A DNA stretch of 64,000 nucleotides, taken from NCBI GenBank assembly GCA_963780165.1, contig CAWABB010000001.1, positions 1,302,001 to 1,366,000 on the forward strand, read 5' to 3'. The number at the start of each line of letters is the position of its first letter. Positions within the stretch are counted from its first letter, which is position 1. Below the pieces are notes generated by a model. The model had not been told where the DNA came from. It made no database searches and saw only the letters and a program-made list of their open reading frames with translations. Shown one piece after another: positions 19,819 through 28,800 of this stretch. This DNA comes from CAWABB01 sp963780165 (GTDB lineage Bacteria > Bacteroidota > Ignavibacteria > UBA10030 > UBA6906). Position numbers and translations under genes: made by a program.

Positions 19819-20697
19819 ATGAAACAACCGGTCCACACAGCATATCTGGTTCTGCTCGTTGGGGTTGCGGTGCTAGGCTCCGCCCTGCCTCTCCTCCACG
19901 GATGGAGCTACTATTCAACGCCCCTCGAGGATCGTCCATTTCACCCGCGGTACGAATCGCTCAAACCCACCGGAGTTGTCGGGCACGGCTACGGGATTAT
20001 CGGATCCCTCATGATACTCACCGGCGTCGTACTTTATTCCTCCCGCAAACGGCTGCGCGTATTTGCCGGGATCGGGAAGGTGAAGTACTTCCTCGAATTT
20101 CACATCTTCCTTTGTCTGCTCGGACCGATCCTCGTGGTCTACCACACGACGTTCAAGATCGGGGGGCTTGTCGCGGTCAGCTTCTGGAGTATGGCGGCGG
20201 TGGTCCTGAGCGGCCTGATCGGCCGGTACTTCTATGTTCAGATTCCGAAAGGGATCCAGGGGAACGAACTCTCCGTCGGAGAGATGACTGTCGAGAACAA
20301 GAAGCTTGGCGAGATCTTGACGACCCGCTTCGGACTTGATGCCGACATACTTCGCAAGATCGACGCAATCGCCTCTCCGCCGAAGGATCCGGTCAAGATG
20401 TCCCTGATGGAGACGATCAACTTCTTCCTGGTGAATGACCTGACGAGGCGCGCACGACTCAGAACGGTCTTCGGACGGCTCGAGGGGCAGGGCCAACATC
20501 ACCACGCCTTGAGAGCCCTCCGCGCGACCGCGACACGGCGCATCGTCCTGACCCGCCGCATTGCGCTCCTGCAGCAGTTCCGCCGGATATTCCACTACTG
20601 GCATGTGGTGCATCTTCCGTTTTCGATTATCATGGTCGCAATCCTCCTGATCCACGTTGCAGTCGCAATTGCCTTCGGATACACATGGGTCTGGTAG
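19819..20697 (+). CDS. Diheme b-type cytochrome-like inner-membrane protein
   Basis: A 292-residue integral membrane protein with five predicted helices (about 8-26, 57-75, 93-110, 114-138, 264-288) and a cytosolic or periplasmic loop of about 120 residues. Helix 3 has His95 and His109, and helix 5 has His265 and His279. Each pair is 14 residues apart, the spacing by which two helices clamp two b haems in cytochrome b proteins. No family name is recognised with certainty. Its stop overlaps the start of the 20-haem cytochrome by 13 bases, so the two are translationally coupled. The likely role is passing electrons from the quinol pool to the periplasmic cytochrome. No ribosome site is seen before ATG 19819. 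Confidence 0.7.
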   Translation: MKQPVHTAYLVLLVGVAVLGSALPLLHGWSYYSTPLEDRPFHPRYESLKPTGVVGHGYGIIGSLMILTGVVLYSSRKRLRVFAGIGKVKYFLEFHIFLCLLGPILVVYHTTFKIGGLVAVSFWSMAAVVLSGLIGRYFYVQIPKGIQGNELSVGEMTVENKKLGEILTTRFGLDADILRKIDAIASPPKDPVKMSLMETINFFLVNDLTRRARLRTVFGRLEGQGQHHHALRALRATATRRIVLTRRIALLQQFRRIFHYWHVVHLPFSIIMVAILLIHVAVAIAFGYTWVW

Positions 20698-22385
20698 CCC
20701 ATATCGCCATACGGTGCCTGGTGTTGGCTGTCATCGCGCTGCCATCGGCCGCGATGTCTCAGATTTCTCCCGGAGAGCTCTCCGCAGCGCATGCGTCGCT
20801 GGAGGGAATCGGCAACTGCACAGCATGTCATACGCTCGGCAGGACAATTGATGACAACCGTTGTCTCGGCTGCCACGTGGAACTCAGGACTCGCGTTGCC
20901 AATGGGACGGGATTTCACGGTAAATTGAGCGGAAAGCACTGCGTCGAATGCCACAAGGAGCACTTCGGCCGTTCGTTCTCCCTGGTGCGTTTCAATCCGA
21001 AGAGTTTCGATCACGCGTCAACCGGCTTCCGTCTCGAAGGGAAACATGCGGCTCTGGACTGCGAAAAGTGCCACACAGCAAAGCACATCGCGGCAAAGGA
21101 CGTCCAGAATAACGCAACGCTGATGGCAGGCAAGACGTTTCTCGGGCTCTCGCAGGAATGCCGGACGTGCCATGAGGACAAACACCGCGGCCAGTTGTCA
21201 GCACAATGCCAGCAGTGCCATGTGCCTGATGGATGGAAGCCTGCAGCCAGATTCGTTCATGACACTGCCAGGTTCCGTCTCACCGGCAGGCATACGACGG
21301 TGGAGTGCGCGCGATGCCATACCAGCGTTCTTCCGGACGGGAAGACGGTCAAATACACAGGGCTGGACTTCTCCAACTGTTCCTCCTGCCATACCGACCC
21401 CCACAAGGGTAAGTTCCAGAAGAGATGCGAGAGCTGCCATAACACGAACGCGTGGGCGCAGATCGCGGCGGGCGCGTTTGATCACGGGTCGACCCGATTC
21501 CCGCTGCGGGGCAAGCATGCGTCGCTGAAATGCGGACAGTGCCACCGGACCACCGGCGCCGGTACCGGGCAGGCCGCGGCCAGGGGGTTTGCCATCGCCA
21601 AGTTCCAGCGCTGTGCGGATTGCCACAGGGATCCTCACCGGGGCGAGTTCAGCGGGCGCGCCGATGGCGGGGCATGCGAGTCGTGCCACACGGAGAATGG
21701 CTTCTCCCCATCGACATTTGCCCACGCGACTGCGAAGTTCGCCCTGGAGGGGAAGCATGCGCAGGTTCCCTGTGTGAAATGCCATCCTGCGTCTCCGGCC
21801 GGACAAAATGGTGTGGTCACGCGCGAGTTCAAAGTCAAGAAGTTCCAGCGTTGCGCCGATTGCCATGCAGATGCGCACGCCGGACAGTTCGCCTACAAAG
21901 GTGATATCGGGGATTGCGGGGAATGTCATACCATCAACGGATTCCTCCCTCCTGCCTACACTCAAGCGAACCACAGCAAAGCGAGATTCGCCCTGACCGG
22001 CGGCCACGTGGCTGTCCCTTGCGCGAAGTGCCATCCTGCGGATGCGGTCCGTGCCAGGAGCACGAGAAGACTCGTGTGGAGCGACGTCCCGCAATGCGAG
22101 GCCTGCCATCGCGACGTTCACGGGGGGCAATTCTCGGCCGCAAAATATGTGAGCTGTGGATCATGCCACGCGCCCGAGTCCTGGAACAAGCTACTCTTTG
22201 CACACGACAAGACGTCATTCCCGTTGACCGGGAAGCATGCCGCGGTGGAGTGTATCCGATGCCATCCTGACCGCGGCACAAAACCAGGACCGGGGTCACG
22301 GAGGTTCGCGGGAACATCGACGAAATGCAGCGATTGCCACGCGACCTCATCGAACGACAGCAGTGGCCTGAGGAGGAAACGATGA
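20685..22385 (+). CDS. Periplasmic multihaem cytochrome c, 20 CxxCH motifs
   Basis: A 566-residue exported cytochrome. The signal peptide ends near ALPSAAMSQ. There are 20 CxxCH haem-attachment motifs, from NCTACH near residue 45 to KCSDCH near the C-terminus. Many extra histidines occur in the repeats FDHxxTxFxLxGKH and DxHxGxF, enough to serve as distal ligands. It resembles doubled-CxxCH / cytochrome c3-like repeat proteins. The start overlaps the b-type gene by 13 bases and its TGA overlaps the next ATG (ATGA at 22382). It shares the FDH...GxH repeat style with the two following cytochromes but not their DNA-level identity. Likely the periplasmic relay between the inner-membrane b-type protein and the outer-membrane conduit. 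Confidence 0.9.
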   Translation: MGLVAHIAIRCLVLAVIALPSAAMSQISPGELSAAHASLEGIGNCTACHTLGRTIDDNRCLGCHVELRTRVANGTGFHGKLSGKHCVECHKEHFGRSFSLVRFNPKSFDHASTGFRLEGKHAALDCEKCHTAKHIAAKDVQNNATLMAGKTFLGLSQECRTCHEDKHRGQLSAQCQQCHVPDGWKPAARFVHDTARFRLTGRHTTVECARCHTSVLPDGKTVKYTGLDFSNCSSCHTDPHKGKFQKRCESCHNTNAWAQIAAGAFDHGSTRFPLRGKHASLKCGQCHRTTGAGTGQAAARGFAIAKFQRCADCHRDPHRGEFSGRADGGACESCHTENGFSPSTFAHATAKFALEGKHAQVPCVKCHPASPAGQNGVVTREFKVKKFQRCADCHADAHAGQFAYKGDIGDCGECHTINGFLPPAYTQANHSKARFALTGGHVAVPCAKCHPADAVRARSTRRLVWSDVPQCEACHRDVHGGQFSAAKYVSCGSCHAPESWNKLLFAHDKTSFPLTGKHAAVECIRCHPDRGTKPGPGSRRFAGTSTKCSDCHATSSNDSSGLRRKR

Positions 22386-23287
22386 CTGGCACATGCGCGC
22401 CTACGACGGTGAAGGCCGTGCGCGGGAAGAGCATTGGCGATGTATGGCGGCCGGCTGCTCGTCGAATCGGCGCAGCCATCATCCTGGCGGTTGCGCTATG
22501 CACCAGCGGTGCCGCACAGACGTCGCCTCACGGAGAGATCGCGATCCCCTGTGAGGATTGCCATACAGCCCGGTCATGGAATGAACTGGCCCGGCCGATG
22601 AAGTTCGACCATGCCTCGACCGGCTTCAAGCTGACCGGGCAGCATGAGCTCGTGCAGTGCCGTTCGTGTCATACGTCCTTCACATTCAAAGGGACCAACA
22701 AACAGTGCAGCGGCTGCCACGACGATCTGCACCGCGGGGAGTTGGGCGCGAATTGCGTTCGCTGCCATTCTCCTCGATCCTGGGTAGTTCCGGATATGGC
22801 CCAGCGCCATTCGAACACTGCCTTCCCCCTCGTTGGCCAACATCTGACGGCCGACTGCCAGAGATGCCATCCGAATCAGCAGAAGCACCAGTATGTCGGG
22901 GTGCGTACGGAATGCTACAGCTGCCATGCGACAGACTATGAAGGAAGCCAGGCGCCCAATCACCGGGCGGCGGGCTTCAGCACGGACTGCAGTCAATGCC
23001 ATGCGGTCAACGCCGCCCGGTGGGGCGGCGATTTTGACCACGCACGCACGGGGTTTCCTCTCGTCGGCGCCCATGTCACCACTCCGTGTTCCCGGTGCCA
23101 CGCAGGCAACAACTTCCACAATGCCGGGACACAGTGCTTCAGCTGCCATCAGCAGCAGTTTACCGCGGCAACCTCGCCAAAACATACAGGGTTCCCGACA
23201 GACTGCCTTGCCTGCCACTCCATGACGGCATGGCGGCCCGCTTCGTTTGATCATAATACGACGGCGTTCAAGCTGACGGGCGCACAC
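22382..23287 (+). repeat. Long direct repeat, 5' part of cytochrome genes (partner 25890-26795)
   Basis: 906 bases shared with 25890-26795 at offset 3508, differing at scattered positions only. Similarity begins exactly at the ATG and ends at GCACAC, where the giant copy enters its extra triheme units. Confidence 0.9.
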
Positions 23288-24148
23288 GCGGCCGTGCTGT
23301 GCAACCAGTGCCATGCGAACGGAGTCTTTGCGGGGACGGCTTCGCAATGTTCGGGCTGCCATCAGGCACAGGCTACCGCGGTGGTGAGTCCCAGCCACAC
23401 CGGCTTCCCCAACGACTGCGCGACATGCCACACGACGACCGCATGGCGCCCGTCGACGTTCGACCACGCCAGGACGAACTTCCAGCTGACCGGGGCCCAC
23501 GTTGCGGTAGCATGCAACCAGTGCCACAAGAACGCGGTCTACACAGGGACACCCGCGACGTGCGGCAACGCGGCCTGTCACCTGCCGGACTACACGAGCG
23601 CAGCCAATCCGGTGCACGGGACAGGGTTCTCGACGGACTGCATCGCATGCCACAGCACGACCGCCTGGCGGCCGGCGACGTTCGACCACAGCAAGGCGAG
23701 CTTCCCGCTGACCGGCGCACACGTGACGACGCAGTGCGCGTTGTGCCACAAGAACGGGATCTACACCGGGACGCCAAATACCTGTGGCAATGCGGGCTGT
23801 CACCTCACACAGTACAATGCCACCATGGCGCCATCTCACACGGCCGCCGCATTCCCGCTGGAGTGCCAGGTCTGCCACACCACCATGGCCTGGAAGCCGT
23901 CGACGTGGAACCACGACCCGTATTTCCCGATCTCAGCGGGAAGCAGGCATAGGCCAGGCAGGTGGAACGCCTGCGCCGATTGCCACACGGCGCCCACGAA
24001 CTACACGGTCTTCTCATGCATCAACTGTCATGAGCACGCGTCGCAAAGCAACGTCGATGGACACCACACGGAGGTCGCGGGGTACAGCTACAACAGTGCG
24101 GCGTGCTACCATTGTCATCCGCAAGGCAACTCGGGGGGAGGGAGATGA
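22382..24148 (+). CDS. Multihaem cytochrome c with 22 haem-binding motifs (20 CxxCH, 2 CxxxCH)
   Basis: 588 residues from ATG 22382, preceded by GAGGAGGAAACG. A long charged N-region precedes the hydrophobic core IGAAIILAVALCTSGAAQ, an export signal. It has 20 CxxCH motifs and two CxxxCH motifs (CGNAACH, CGNAGCH). The body is made of triheme units of about 73 residues with the pattern FDHxxTxFxLTGAH...CxxCH...CxxCH...PxH...CxxCH...WxP. The first 906 bases and the last 756 are almost identical to the giant cytochrome at 25890-30068, so it is a short version of the same gene. Its stop overlaps the porin start (ATGATGA). Likely the haem wire inserted in, or exposed through, the neighbouring outer-membrane barrel. 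Confidence 0.9.
   Translation: MTGTCAPTTVKAVRGKSIGDVWRPAARRIGAAIILAVALCTSGAAQTSPHGEIAIPCEDCHTARSWNELARPMKFDHASTGFKLTGQHELVQCRSCHTSFTFKGTNKQCSGCHDDLHRGELGANCVRCHSPRSWVVPDMAQRHSNTAFPLVGQHLTADCQRCHPNQQKHQYVGVRTECYSCHATDYEGSQAPNHRAAGFSTDCSQCHAVNAARWGGDFDHARTGFPLVGAHVTTPCSRCHAGNNFHNAGTQCFSCHQQQFTAATSPKHTGFPTDCLACHSMTAWRPASFDHNTTAFKLTGAHAAVLCNQCHANGVFAGTASQCSGCHQAQATAVVSPSHTGFPNDCATCHTTTAWRPSTFDHARTNFQLTGAHVAVACNQCHKNAVYTGTPATCGNAACHLPDYTSAANPVHGTGFSTDCIACHSTTAWRPATFDHSKASFPLTGAHVTTQCALCHKNGIYTGTPNTCGNAGCHLTQYNATMAPSHTAAAFPLECQVCHTTMAWKPSTWNHDPYFPISAGSRHRPGRWNACADCHTAPTNYTVFSCINCHEHASQSNVDGHHTEVAGYSYNSAACYHCHPQGNSGGGR
23381..24136 (+). repeat. Long direct repeat, 3' part of cytochrome genes (partner 29298-30053)
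   Basis: About 756 bases shared with 29298-30053 at offset 5917, nearly identical. They encode the last triheme units and C-terminal cap and end just before the stop codon, after which the two sequences diverge. Confidence 0.9.
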
Positions 24149-25752
24149 TGAATCGAGGGATGATGACGACTCTGGCTCTGGTGCTTGCCGGGTTGTCGGT
24201 GCAGACGGGGTTTGGTCAGAAGACGGAGGAGAGGTTGATTTCCTCATCCATCTCGTATCTCTCCGCCGGCACCGTGTACCTTGATGCCGGCCGGTCCCGT
24301 GGTCTTGACGTGGGCGATACATTGACGGTGGTACGGGCGTCCCAACCGCGGGGGATCATCGTGATCACGGCGGTATCAAGCTCTTCCGCGTCGGCCGCCA
24401 CGCTGTCCCAGGCAGGTCCGTTTGCTGTCGGAGACAGCGCGTGGATCCGGAAGTCGGTTCCGGTTCAGGAGGCGACGCCCCCGGGCGTAGCAGCAGTGGC
24501 TGGCGTGCAGACGTCCGGTCTTCCGGTCTCGTCGCAGGAATCCGATATCGTGAGCGGGCGCGTTGCGCTCCAGTACGGCGCGGTGGGCAACTTCAGCGAC
24601 TCATTGGAATTTTCCCAGCCTGCCGCCATCGTGCGGCTTGATGTTGCGCGCCTGTTCGGGACCGGGCTGGTGTTCACGATGTACGGCCGCACCTCCTATG
24701 ATCTCACGGACCATGTTCATCAGTACCAGCAAAGCTCACATAACCAGACACGGATGTATGAACTGTCGCTGTCATACGAAGATCCCCGTGCCTGGTACGG
24801 GTTCGGGATCGGGCGGATCTTTTCGCGCTTTGTCGGAGGCCTCGGAACGTTTGACGGCGGGCAGGGATTTGTGCGAACGGGACAGTTTACGTTTGGACTG
24901 CTGGGCGGGAGCCAGCCGAGCTATGTCAACTCCTCTGTGAATACCGACCTGCTGAAGTTCTCCGCGTTCGCGAACTACGCGTGGGGAGAGGACGTGTTCA
25001 CGAGGTCGGACATCACGCTGGCATACGGACAGCAGAGGGCACAGGGAGAGCTTGACCGTGACTTCCTGTACCTGCAGACCTCGCTCAGGTTCGGGCCCGA
25101 ACTCTTTGTGTACGCGAGCTCCGAGCTGGATCTCCATACTGTCAAGGACGGGCAGCTGACCCGGCATCCCAAATTGACCAATTCTTTCCTTACATTGAAC
25201 TACCAGCCGTTGCGATGGCTCTCCATGACCGCCGGGTATGACGCAGCGCGGACGGTGTACCTGTTTGAAAGCATGAAGTCGATCTCAGACACGCTGCTGG
25301 ACCTCACGCTCAAAGAGGGATTTCGAGGATCGCTGTCGTTCCGCCTTCCCTACAATCTCTCTCTCACAACCTCAGGCAACTTCCGCATGGCGTCGGGCAC
25401 CACCGGAGCCGCCCGGACCGTCGCGGGCACGCTGCGGGCGTTTGACGTGGCGGGAAGCCAGATCAACCTGGGTGCGCACGTAGCCAGCATCCACGGACTG
25501 TATACGAGCGGCAATGACGTGACGCTCGACCTCGATACCTGGATAGGGCGCGCGCTTTCTCTCGGACTCAGGCTCGACCGCTACAACTACCAGGTTCGGG
25601 ATCAGACGGGGACATTCACGACGACGACGGGTACCGCCAACATCCAGTATCGCATGTCCCGCTCGTTGTACGGCGTTGTGACGATGGATCAGGTATGGGA
25701 CGCGTCGCGGACATTCCAGCGGCTCTTTCTGGAAGTCGGCGTCCATTTCTAG
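24145..25752 (+). CDS. Outer-membrane beta-barrel protein of a porin-cytochrome conduit
   Basis: A 535-residue exported protein, start ATG 24145 with GGGGGAGGGAG upstream. The signal peptide is followed by a small domain (SAGTVYLDAGRSRGLDVGDT, residues about 36-55) resembling the FlgT-like/SH3-like N-terminal domain of some outer-membrane proteins. From about residue 140 it shows alternating hydrophobic strands (VALQYGAVGNF, LVFTMYGRTSYDL, YGFGIGRIFSRF) and ends LFLEVGVHF with a terminal Phe, the classical barrel-insertion signal. It has no haem motif. It lies between two outer-type multihaem cytochromes, overlapping the first by four bases. It is functionally comparable to MtrB or OmbB, but no sequence kinship with them is claimed. 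Confidence 0.78.
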   Translation: MMNRGMMTTLALVLAGLSVQTGFGQKTEERLISSSISYLSAGTVYLDAGRSRGLDVGDTLTVVRASQPRGIIVITAVSSSSASAATLSQAGPFAVGDSAWIRKSVPVQEATPPGVAAVAGVQTSGLPVSSQESDIVSGRVALQYGAVGNFSDSLEFSQPAAIVRLDVARLFGTGLVFTMYGRTSYDLTDHVHQYQQSSHNQTRMYELSLSYEDPRAWYGFGIGRIFSRFVGGLGTFDGGQGFVRTGQFTFGLLGGSQPSYVNSSVNTDLLKFSAFANYAWGEDVFTRSDITLAYGQQRAQGELDRDFLYLQTSLRFGPELFVYASSELDLHTVKDGQLTRHPKLTNSFLTLNYQPLRWLSMTAGYDAARTVYLFESMKSISDTLLDLTLKEGFRGSLSFRLPYNLSLTTSGNFRMASGTTGAARTVAGTLRAFDVAGSQINLGAHVASIHGLYTSGNDVTLDLDTWIGRALSLGLRLDRYNYQVRDQTGTFTTTTGTANIQYRMSRSLYGVVTMDQVWDASRTFQRLFLEVGVHF

Positions 25753-25753
25753 G

Positions 25754-25874
25754 GAATTCGTGCCTTCAGGAACCTCAGCACATGTCGGCTGACACTCTGA
25801 TCGCTCTTGCCATCGCAGCAGGGCCCATCCTTGCGATCGTCGTCCCCTGTTACCACAGGACCCGCAAGCGTGAG
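25754..25874 (+). repeat. Copied 5' fragment of the downstream oxidoreductase gene (duplication scar)
   Basis: These 121 bases match 30082-30203, the leader and first 31 codons of the ferredoxin-type oxidoreductase, with about a dozen differences. The fragment starts MSADTLIALAIAAGPILAIV (ATG 25782), keeps the same AGGA leader, and joins in frame to the giant cytochrome 15 bases before its ATG 25890. It marks the insertion or duplication point of the cytochrome gene. Confidence 0.85.
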
Positions 25875-25889
25875 GCTGAGGGGGGATCA

Positions 25890-28800
25890 ATGACTGGCAC
25901 ATGCGCGCCTGCGACGGCGAAGGCCGTGCGGGGGAAGAGCATTGGCGATGTATGGCGGCCGGCTGCTCGTCGACTGGGCGCAGGCATCATCATGGCATTG
26001 GCACTGTACACCAACGGTGCCGCACAGACGTCGCCTCACGGAGAGATCGCGATCCCCTGTGAGGATTGCCATACAGCCCGGTCATGGAATGAACTGGCCC
26101 GGCCGATGAAGTTCGACCATGCCTCGACCGGCTTCAAGCTGACCGGCCAGCATGAGCTCGTGCAGTGCCGTTCGTGTCATACGTCCTTCACATTCAAAGG
26201 GACCAACAAACAGTGCAGCGGCTGCCACGACGATCTGCACCGCGGGGAGCTGGGCGCGAATTGCGATCGCTGCCATTCTCCTCGATCCTGGGTAGTTCCG
26301 GATATGGCCCAGCGCCATTCGAACACTGCCTTCCCCCTCGTTGGCCAACATCTGACGGCCGACTGCCAGAGATGCCATCCGAATCAGCAAAAGCACCAGT
26401 ATGTCGGGGTGCGTACGGAATGCTACAGCTGCCATGCGACAGACTATGAAGGAAGCCAGGCGCCCAATCACCGGGCGGCGGGCTTCAGCACGGACTGCAG
26501 TCAATGCCATGCGGTCAACGCCGCCCGGTGGGGCGGCGATTTTGACCACGCACGCACGGGGTTTCCTCTCGTCGGCGCCCATGTCACCACTCCGTGTTCC
26601 CGGTGCCACACAGGCAACAACTTCCACAATGCCGGGACACAGTGCTTCAGCTGCCACCAGCAGCAGTTTACCGCGGCAACCTCGCCAAAACATACAGGGT
26701 TCCCGACAGACTGCCTTGCCTGCCACTCCATGACGGCATGGCGGCCCGCCTCGTTTGATCATAATACGACGGCGTTCAAGCTGACGGGCGCACACCTCTC
26801 GGCCAGCTGCAACCGGTGCCATGCGAACGGAGTGTTTGCCGGCACACCCACGCAGTGCGTGAGCTGCCATCAACAGAACTATGCGAGCGCCGCCAATCCC
26901 GTGCATTCGCCCGGAATGTCAAACGATTGCGCCCCCTGTCATACGACCACCGGATGGCGTCCGTCCAGCTTCAACCACACCAGGACAAACTTCCAGCTGA
27001 CGGGTGCCCACGCGGCTGTGTTGTGCAACCAGTGCCACAAGAACGGAGTCTTTGCGGGGACGGCCCTGCAATGTTCGGGCTGCCATCAGGCACAGGCTAC
27101 CGCGGTGGTGAGTCCCAGCCACACCGGCTTCCCCAACGACTGCGCGACATGCCACACGACGACCGCATGGCGCCCGTCGACGTTCGACCACACCAGGACG
27201 AACTTCCAGCTGACCGGGGCCCACGTTGCGGTCGCGTGCAACCAGTGCCACAAGAACGCGATCTACGCAGGGACACCCGCGACATGCGGCAACGCGGCCT
27301 GCCACCTGCCGGACTACACGGGCGCGGCCAACCCGGTGCACGGGACGGGGTTCTCGACGGACTGCATCGCATGCCACAGCACGACCGCCTGGCGGCCGGC
27401 GACGTTCGACCACAGCAAGGCGAGCTTTGCTCTCACCGGGGCGCATCTCTCGACGCAGTGCGCGTTGTGCCACAAGAACGGGATCTACACCGGCACGCCA
27501 AATACCTGTGGCAATGCGGGCTGTCACCTCACACAGTACAATGCTACCATGGCGCCATCACACACGGCCGCCGCCTTCCCGCTGGAGTGCCAGGTCTGCC
27601 ACACGACCACGGCCTGGAAGCCGTCGACGTTCGACCACGCCAAGACGAACTTCCAGCTGACCGGGGCCCACGTTGCGGCCGCGTGCAACCTGTGCCACAA
27701 GAACGGTGTGTTTGCGGGGACGGCCCTGCAATGTTCGGGGTGCCATCAGGCACAGGCTACCGCAGTGGTAAGTCCGAGCCACACGGGCTTCCCTGCTGAT
27801 TGCGCGACATGCCACACCACCACGGCCTGGAAGCCGTCGACGTTCGACCACACCAGGACGAACTTCCAGCTGACCGGGGCCCACGTTGCGGTCGCATGCA
27901 ACCAGTGCCACAAGAACGCGGTCTACGCAGGGACACCCGCGACATGCGGCAACGCGGCCTGCCACCTGCCGGACTACACGGGCGCAGCCAACCCGGTGCA
28001 CGGGACGGGGTTCTCGACGGACTGCATCGCATGCCACAGCACGACCGCCTGGCGGCCGGCGACGTTCGACCACAGCAAGGCGAGCTTTGCTCTCACCGGG
28101 GCGCATCTCTCGACGCAGTGCGCGTTGTGCCACAAGAACGGGATCTACACCGGCACGCCAAATACCTGTGGCAATGCGGGCTGTCACCTCACACAGTACA
28201 ATGCTACCATGGCGCCATCACACACGGCCGCCGCCTTCCCGCTGGAGTGCCAGGTCTGCCACACGACCACGGCCTGGAAGCCGTCGACGTTCGACCACGC
28301 CAAGACGAACTTCCAGCTGACCGGGGCCCACGTTGCGGCCGCGTGCAACCTGTGCCACAAGAACGGTGTGTTTGCGGGGACGGCCCTGCAATGTTCGGGG
28401 TGCCATCAGGCACAGGCTACCGCAGTGGTAAGTCCGAGCCACACGGGCTTCCCTGCTGATTGCGCGACGTGCCACACCACCACGGCCTGGAAGCCGTCGA
28501 CGTTCGACCACACCAGGACGAACTTCCAGCTGACCGGGGCCCACGTTGCGGTCGCGTGCAACCAGTGCCACAAGAACGCGGTCTACGCAGGGACACCCGC
28601 GACGTGCGGCAACGCGGCCTGCCACCTGCCGGACTACACGGGCGCAGCCAACCCGGTGCACGGGACGGGGTTCTCGACGGACTGCATCGCATGCCACAGC
28701 ACGACCGCCTGGCGGCCGGCGACGTTCGACCACAGCAAGGCGAGCTTCCCGCTGACCGGCGCACACGTGACGACGCAGTGCGCGTTGTGCCACAAGAACG

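Noticed and set aside
22574..23914. Long antisense reading frames across the cytochrome genes (also 26082-26906, 28878-29831)
   Set aside because: They mirror the repeated, GC-rich cytochrome coding sequence, show Arg/Ala/Gly-biased composition and no recognisable domains; the CxxCH-rich plus strand is clearly coding.
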